Of a stretch of DNA of 64,000 nt, positions 58,475-64,000 are shown one piece after another. The stretch's first letter is position 1, and each line of letters opens with the position of its first letter. A model generated the notes under the pieces. The model saw only the letters and a program-made list of their open reading frames with translations, was not told the origin of the DNA and searched no databases. The translations under genes and the position numbers were made by a program. The stretch is from Nematostella vectensis (taxonomy: Eukaryota > Cnidaria > Anthozoa > Actiniaria > Edwardsiidae): assembly GCF_932526225.1 (NCBI RefSeq), contig NC_064042.1, positions 6,813,540-6,877,539 on the forward strand. The letters run 5' to 3'.

Positions 58475-58560
58475 ACTCCGTGACGTCACTAAGCTATTAT
58501 GTGACGTCATAATTGGTAAACCACTTCTTTACGAGCTGTAATGACGTGTGCTTTGATTGA
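58475..58560 (-). promoter_or_regulatory. Paired CRE sites upstream of the kinase
   Basis: Two perfect palindromic TGACGTCA sites lie at 58481-58488 and 58502-58509, 39 to 67 bp upstream of the kinase ATG. A half-site TGACGT lies near 58542. A GC-rich CGCGCGCGGCG stretch adjoins the start codon. CREB/CREM binding is inferred from the motif. Confidence 0.6.
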
Positions 58561-59140
58561 CCTCACGCCATCACTAATTTAAACGACGTATGTATTTATC
58601 AACTGAGGCTGGTACATCGGAAAATGGTCCAAAAAATAAACTGGTGAAACCAAGGGCCTTTTCCCAATCTAACTTTTAATATCAATATTATGCCAGTGAG
58701 CATGAGCTGTATAGTATAACATTATGCGGACCTATTTAAGCAATGAAGAATGTAACTATACTGGTTACTTGTTCAAAGACGACTTTTTGTAGAGCAATAA
58801 CTCCTTTCAAGCAAACGCGCGCCGGTATATTTTCGCTTGAATTGTTTTTTTATCAAGACCACAAAGTACAAGATAAATGTATTCCTTGATCGGTTAAAAT
58901 TTGCTGATTATTCTTGTTATTATTGGGTATTTATTACCCGGAAATGCACCTTTTGCTTGATTTTTTTTTTAATCAAGACCACAAAGTACAAGATAAATGT
59001 ATTCCTTGATCGGTTAAAATTTGGGGTATTTATTATGTGGTATTTATTTCCAGAAATTGTACCTTTAAATCAAACTTCAAATTTGAAATTATGCCTTCAC
59101 CATTATTATTGGTTAACACATATTTTAAAAATAAAGCCGA
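58561..59140. other. Spacer between kinase promoter and 7TM gene
   Basis: It contains the 58846-59030 tandem duplication and probably the 3' UTR of the gene ending at 59141. Nothing else was seen. Confidence 0.4.
58840..59040. repeat. Two-copy tandem repeat, period about 120 bp
   Basis: ATCAAGACCACAAAGTACAA at about 58852 recurs at about 58972, continuing through TTCCTTGATCGGTTAAAATT in both. A GGTATTTATTA block follows each copy. Confidence 0.9.
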
Positions 59141-60061
59141 CTAGTTCCCCTCTCTCGCTTCCTCAACCGCGCTTCGATTTCCCTGATAACTGGCCAGCAC
59201 TAGCAAAACCACGGATAAATACAGCTCAAGAACCCTCACTGCAGTATTAAAACCAAACCACGGCCAGGCGGCGACAAAGCGTGCGCGGGAAAACACGCTG
59301 AATTCCCCCGACATGGCGTAAACTTGAGCCGCGGATAGAGCAAGACCTCCAGCGGCTACCGCCACGCATGCGCAACGGAAAAACACCATTCGCCTCCCAG
59401 AAGCCCTTTGAGCAGCTCGATTATTGGTACCAAACTTAAAATTAAGCTGTCGCGCAAGGGTGAAGTAGAATAGAGACAAGGCGAAGTTTATTACGGTGTA
59501 GATAAGCTGGCAAACAAAGCTAACGATGGCGTGTGATGGGGCGAAGGTTACTAGCAACTCAGAGATGATGACGATTCCAAGGTAAGGTAGCGAGCCCACA
59601 AGAAGTATATTCCTGGTAGTGAACCACGCCTGAAATCTTCCCTTGAGCGTTAACGCATTTCTGACGACAATAAAGAATAGCGTATAGCCTGTCACAAGGC
59701 AGGGCTGCGCGATCCCCCACAGCAAGTTCTCCACAAACGCGGGCAGTGCTTTCTTGTGACTATACGCGTCGATGCAGAGTGAGATTCCCCTCGCAGTGCC
59801 ATAGACGGTCCCCAGCGCCAATAATACCAACGATACCATCTTCTGCTTCGACTCGCGTTTACTTGCCACGGTCCTGATGATAGAACCGAGGGAAGAGAGC
59901 GCAAGGAGAAAAAAGAGTGATCCTATGCCGTACTGATGAAAGCCCCAAACTACAGTTCCCCAGAGGTCTATCGCTTGCTCCCACTCTGGCTCAGGCTCAG
60001 GAAAAACACGCGCTGGCTCACTGCTCTGACTGCTGTTCGACACATGACCTGGTTCTGCCAT
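59141..60061 (-). CDS. Seven-helix PRRT3/4-like membrane protein, intronless
   Basis: An intact 306-residue frame from ATG 60061. A short acidic Ser/Pro/Glu-rich N-terminus (EPEPEWEQAIDLWG) precedes seven hydrophobic segments at about residues 44-66, 74-98, 110-137, 150-173, 178-203, 224-250 and 262-293. A short Glu-rich tail follows. The conserved phrases WG..W.FHQYG.GSLFFL, ARGISLCID, LLWGIAQPCL and AAWPWFGFN are shared with the gene at 63810-62734. The pattern of acidic/proline-rich N-terminus plus this helix block resembles the C-terminal transmembrane region of PRRT3/PRRT4, proteins of poorly known function. That is recollection of the family, not a search. An unrelated 7TM family is the alternative. 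It has no introns. Confidence 0.85.
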   Translation of the reverse strand: MAEPGHVSNSSQSSEPARVFPEPEPEWEQAIDLWGTVVWGFHQYGIGSLFFLLALSSLGSIIRTVASKRESKQKMVSLVLLALGTVYGTARGISLCIDAYSHKKALPAFVENLLWGIAQPCLVTGYTLFFIVVRNALTLKGRFQAWFTTRNILLVGSLPYLGIVIISELLVTFAPSHAIVSFVCQLIYTVINFALSLFYFTLARQLNFKFGTNNRAAQRASGRRMVFFRCACVAVAAGGLALSAAQVYAMSGEFSVFSRARFVAAWPWFGFNTAVRVLELYLSVVLLVLASYQGNRSAVEEAREGN

Positions 60062-61888
60062 TACCCTTATAGTTCACGCGGCCCGTTTTAAACTTGAAAA
60101 GTCGATCTTTTAAGGTTAGTATGGGCGCGAACTCCGGCGAGCGAAGCGAATGGACTCTTTAGCGAACTCTCGGCGATCGAAGATAATGACTATTCAACGA
60201 ACTCTCATGAACTCTTGACGAGCGAAGCAAATAACTCTTTTTAACAAACTCTATCCTGAACTCTTGGCGAGCGAAGCAAATAACTCTTTAACGAACTCTC
60301 TCACGAACTCTTAGCAAGCGAAGCAAATAACTCTTTAACAAACTCTCTCATGAATTCTTGGCAAGCGGAGAAAGCTGGCTTATCGATGAAGCGATAAGAT
60401 CTTGATGTAAAATAGATGTATGGGGCATTTAAAAGTGCTCCTTGATGGCCCTCATAGGCTTCTTGTACAAACAAGCTTTTCTTATAACCTTATAATCATG
60501 ATTTGATGCTAAAGACAATTATTTCTAAAGCAACTTTGTGCTCGTGCGGTAATGAAGGTCGTATGGGGAACAGCTTCTTTGAAACCTGCTAGTTGCAGTT
60601 TCTAATTGACAGTTGGCCAATTGAAGTACTTTTTGTGATAACCACTAATTAATACTGGACCGACAATAGTAACCAACTGATGAAATCAACTATGTTGACG
60701 TAAACACCGCCTACACCAATCTAATCTAATCTAATCACAAACTAAGTAGTAAGTTTAAATTATATAAAAAATGAATAACGGTATTTCCTCATCGAAGCTA
60801 TCATCGATCGTCCTGATTTTCTTAAGATCTACTAACAGAGAACGAGATGGCTTCTAATGACTTATCGCGCGTTAATATGCGACACTAATATATGACTTGT
60901 TGGATATCAATCATGAGCTTCCTTATAGCTTCTAATTTATTCAAACGAGCATTATCAATAACACCTGCCAACATCTAAGGCCTTGAATGCTGTCAAGTTC
61001 AAGGGACGATTGAACAAATATGGAGATGTTTCTGCTCTATACTCTTTGCGCGCGCTGTTTATACTCTCTGTGTGACGAGTCATATCATATGAAAACTCTT
61101 TACCTATTCTTCATCTTCGGATAAGTAAATATTTAAAACACAAGCTACAGGAATTTGATGCAAGGGACACTTTAACTGCCGCTTAACCTCAATGTAATTT
61201 AGATGTGCTTTTCAGTAGCGAGCCAAATCAACGTTAATCACTAAGGAATTCAATCCATCATTCAATAAATAATAGGTAAAGTAAAATTAATTTTTTGTCA
61301 TTTTTTTTTTTTTTTATAATAAGATTTTTCAATAATGAAAATGAAACCAAACCAATAGTGGCAAGGCAGTCAGATCCAGCCATTAATGCTGCAGGCTATG
61401 GGCACACCGCTGTCCTAAAGTAATTCATTTGAGTGTATACTATATACACAGCAGTGTTATATTAAAAAAAAAAGCCATGCTATTACAGACGTAACACCAC
61501 ACGGGAACTGGAGTTCAAAGGGGCGATCAATAAAAATTCAAGATGCAGCTTTTCTGGTGAGTTTTTCAAAAAGATCAAATTACGAGCTCTTGAAAAAATC
61601 AGGCTAAGATCAAACGTCGTATTATTCATAAGCCGTATTCAATGCAAATGCTTGCAAATGAATAGAGACAATTGTTTCATCTTCATTTTCATGCATTTGC
61701 ATCAAATACGGCTCATGCATCATACGAAGTTTAAATTGAACGGTTACCCTATGATTACTTAAATTTATTGCATAAATACACAAGAACACCTACATCAGCC
61801 TAACATTTATATATAATTTGTGATATCTAGAAAGTGAAAAACAAGAGAGTGCTTTGGAAAATTTGTGATCCTCTATGATTTTTATCCT
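60062..61888. other. Spacer between the two 7TM paralogues
   Basis: It begins with the promoter of the first paralogue and the tandem repeat at 60130-60370, then AT-rich sequence with a T run near 61302-61315. No gene was seen. A single GATCAAACGTCGT motif of the later repeat occurs at about 61610. Confidence 0.4.
60130..60370. repeat. Degenerate tandem repeat of about 60 bp per unit
   Basis: Four to five units contain GCGAGCGAAGCAAATAACTC and then TTTAACGAACTCTC with TGAACTCTTG. It lies just upstream of the ATG at 60061 and may overlap its promoter or 5' UTR. Confidence 0.85.
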
Positions 61889-62790
61889 CCGATCAAACGT
61901 CCTTCAGCTTTAGTTAACGTTCAGACATGTAGTCCACGCTCTGTTCGAGTACCCTGCGACTGTTGTAGGAGCTGGGCGCGTCTATCTATAAGCATCATTT
62001 TCTGGCACTGGGCGCGATTAACATCACTTTGCCTTGAGTCATCTTCCAATTTCCCGAAAACGATCAAACGTCGTTCTTTTCCTTAGTAATTTTTACTGTT
62101 TTTACACATCTAGTCCAAGCTTTCTGTTCGAGTACTTTGCCATTACTGTAAGAGCTGGGCGCGTGTATAAGTCCTGCTAACATTTGACGATTGAACACCA
62201 CTTTGCCTTGAGTCATCTCCCAATTTCCCGAAAAACGATCAAACGTCGTTTTCTTCCTAGTGATTGTTACACATCTAGTCCAAGCTTTCTGTTCGAGTAC
62301 TCTGCGATTACTGTAAAATATGGGCGCGTCTATAAGTCCTGACAACATTTGACAAGTCAACACCGCTTTGCCGTGAGTCATCTTCCAATTTCCCGACAAC
62401 GATCAAACGTCGTTCTTATACTTAGTAATTTTTACACATCTAGTCCATGCCTTCTGTTTAAGTACTCTGCGATTGCTGTAAGAGCTGGGCGCGTAAATGA
62501 GTCCTGTTGCCTTGAGTCATCGTCCAATTTCCCGGAGACGATAAAAAATTGTTCTCACCTTTGGTTATTGTTTTTTACATTAGTCCACGCGGCGCTTTCT
62601 GTACGAGTACTCTGCGATTACTGTAAGATCTTGGCGCGTCTATGAGACCTGCCAACATTCGACGAGTCAACACCACTTTGAGTCAACATCCAATTTCCCG
62701 GAGACGATCAAACATTGGTCTCATCTTTAATATCTAGTTCACGCTTTCTGTTCGAGTACTCTGCGTCTGTAAAGAGTGCTGGGCGCGTTT
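61889..62790. repeat. Tandem repeat of about 165 bp per unit, reaching into the 7TM gene's last codons
   Basis: Units start with GATCAAACGTCGTT-type motifs at about 61891, 62063, 62237, 62400, 62540 and 62706, with periods of about 140 to 175 bp. Each contains TAGTCCA.GCTTTCTGTTCG, AGTACTCTGCGATTACTGTA, GAGCTGGGCGCGT, a CACTTTGCCTTGAGTC block and CAATTTCCCG. The last unit (62706-62790) runs into the 3' end of the coding sequence at 62734, so the repeat includes part of the C-terminal codons. ORFs within the array are repeat products. Confidence 0.9.
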
Positions 62791-63810
62791 GTAAGTCCTG
62801 ACAACAATCACATCATCACCAGTGTGTCTGGAAGACGAGGCCATCTCATTATTTCCTGAAGACGACACATCCTTCTGCGCAAGAACCCAGAGCAACAGTA
62901 AACTCAAGCCTATCTCTAGCAACCGCTGAACCATGTTAAACCAAAGCCAAGGCCATGCTGCAACACTAGTCGCAGTTGAAAACACTCCGTACACTCCGCA
63001 GAGTCCGTAGATGTTCGTTGCACAAAGCAAAGTTCCACCGATAATCGCTGCGCAACATGTCGTGAATATTGGCCTGAGTCGCGATCTTGTCGCTGGCGAG
63101 CCATTAGCTCCTTGAAGCTTTTTCCAAAGAACTACAGCAATGTAAGTGTAAAAAGCTAACAGGAGAAGACTGGTTAGGACGTACAGTAGCTGGCATGCAA
63201 AGGTTAGCCAGGATTTGGTCGCTACATAAGCTACTGTGATCTCCGCTACGAAGACAAAACAAAAGTATGGTACAGTGGTAAGTGCGATGTTGCGGTTGGT
63301 GTACCAGTTCTGGAATCGCTGTTTAAGCATCATAGCATTCCTAAGTACTACAAACACTAAAGTGTAAGCGGTTATAATACAAGGTTGACCCAAGCCCCAT
63401 AATAGATTGACAGCAGCCCTGGGTGAAATTCCTCTCGAGTGGTTTATATCTATGCACAAGGAAAGACCTCGCGTTACCCCAAACAAGATTAACAAAACCA
63501 GGTTTACGACGTGTGCTTTCTTCTGCCGAAAGCTGTGGGACGTCTTGAGTTTGACGACAAGGACAAGCGAGAGTAGACCTATGAGAATGAATATTCCGCC
63601 AAGGGCGTACTGATAGAACTCCCAGGCAAAGCCCCACTCATTAATAGCCGAACTCCACTCGGGAAGCGGTTCGCCGACACTTTCCGGCTCCGAGTAACAT
63701 TCGAGATCACTTCTGGGTTCAGCACTAGTATTTGGGACCAGTTCTGGTTCTGGTTCGGATTCTGGAGTTTGACGCGGTTCGGCTTTCGGTTCAGGCTCGC
63801 TACTGCTCAT
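62734..63810 (-). CDS. Seven-helix PRRT3/4-like membrane protein with Glu-Pro-rich N-terminus, intronless
   Basis: The first ATG is at 63810, giving 358 residues; the open frame upstream to 63897 has only a TTG and is not a likely start. The N-terminal 55 residues are Glu/Pro/Ser-rich, with irregular SEPEPE-type repeats. PEWSSAINEWGFAWEFYQYA then leads into seven hydrophobic segments equivalent to those of the paralogue at 60061-59141. Shared phrases include TRGLSLCID, NLLWGLGQPC, RNAM..K.RFQ.W.T.RNI and VAAWPW. A hydrophilic tail of about 50 residues (SSSGNNEMASSS) ends inside the adjacent tandem repeat. Same strand, same lack of introns and about 2.7 kb apart: a tandem duplicate pair. Function is unknown; plasma-membrane location is inferred. 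Confidence 0.87.
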   Translation of the reverse strand: MSSSEPEPKAEPRQTPESEPEPELVPNTSAEPRSDLECYSEPESVGEPLPEWSSAINEWGFAWEFYQYALGGIFILIGLLSLVLVVKLKTSHSFRQKKAHVVNLVLLILFGVTRGLSLCIDINHSRGISPRAAVNLLWGLGQPCIITAYTLVFVVLRNAMMLKQRFQNWYTNRNIALTTVPYFCFVFVAEITVAYVATKSWLTFACQLLYVLTSLLLLAFYTYIAVVLWKKLQGANGSPATRSRLRPIFTTCCAAIIGGTLLCATNIYGLCGVYGVFSTATSVAAWPWLWFNMVQRLLEIGLSLLLLWVLAQKDVSSSGNNEMASSSRHTGDDVIVVRTYKRAQHSLQTQSTRTESVN

Positions 63811-64000
63811 AGTTTGCTGTTGGTGTCTGATTAGAGCAATCTTGAATATATCACAAGTGAGGATTTCCAGCTCCTTCAGCAACACATACAACGTCAAGCT
63901 ACTATAATACGTTTAACTCCTTTTAAAGTCTTGATAATCACTTGCTTTACTCATTTATAATAAAATTAATTAAACCTTAAGTGGTCTTTAGCGACAAAAG
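63811..64000 (-). promoter_or_regulatory. Upstream flank of the second 7TM gene
   Basis: AT-rich sequence upstream of the ATG; presumed promoter and 5' UTR. No specific motif is claimed. Confidence 0.3.

Noticed and set aside
59692-59904. 70-codon ORF inside the first 7TM gene
   Set aside because: It is a shadow frame of the coding sequence at 59141-60061.
62064-62399. 111-codon minus-strand ORF
   Set aside because: It is two units of the 165-bp tandem repeat translated; not an independent gene.
63811-63897. N-terminal extension of the second 7TM protein
   Set aside because: The extension would start at TTG; the first ATG at 63810 begins the Glu-Pro-rich region shared in type with the paralogue.
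1-64000. tRNA, 5S rRNA or spliceosomal RNA genes
   Set aside because: I scanned by eye for A/B box pairs and conserved rRNA or snRNA cores and saw none; a tRNAscan or Rfam search would be decisive.

Overview
This is a window of an intron-rich animal genome. It carries at least nine supportable protein-coding genes among many short inverted-repeat elements and minisatellites. Genes were recognised by joining exons across GT/AG introns with matching phases; for every complete multi-exon gene called with a family name, the joined length is a whole number of codons. A glycoprotein-hormone-type leucine-rich-repeat GPCR, highly conserved exon structures and AT-rich spacers dotted with long dG:dC runs fit a cnidarian, probably a sea anemone. 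That is inference; no taxonomic marker was tested.

Layout. Positions 309-5281 (+): the 3' part of an LRRC71-like leucine-rich-repeat gene. 8650-5980 (-): a coiled-coil gene resembling C6orf163, convergent with it. 8903-10513 (+): CMC2, divergent from the coiled-coil gene. 17703-11890 (-): an SLC22 transporter in eight exons. 20261-18788 (-): SDHD in five exons. 22977-22541 (-): a doubtful small ORF. 24232-23855 (-) and 27157-27708 (+): two divergent intronless Tctex-1 dynein light chains. 28341-30306: a minisatellite of about 35 bp per unit carrying an E-box in most units. 36343-31025 (-): the FSHR/LHCGR/TSHR-type receptor in nine exons. 36.4-55.6 kb: a gene-poor stretch with decayed coding fragments, a 17-bp minisatellite, inverted repeats and promoter-like patches. 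58442-55632 (-): a TSSK-like kinase with an N-terminal membrane anchor. 60061-59141 and 63810-62734 (-): two tandem intronless seven-helix PRRT3/4-like membrane proteins.

The genes are not an operon. Several are family members usually linked to cilia and sperm (LRRC71, C6orf163, Tctex-1 light chains, TSSK kinase). Others are mitochondrial (CMC2, SDHD). Mobile material consists mainly of non-coding inverted-repeat elements with G/C-rich tips, several of them inside introns.
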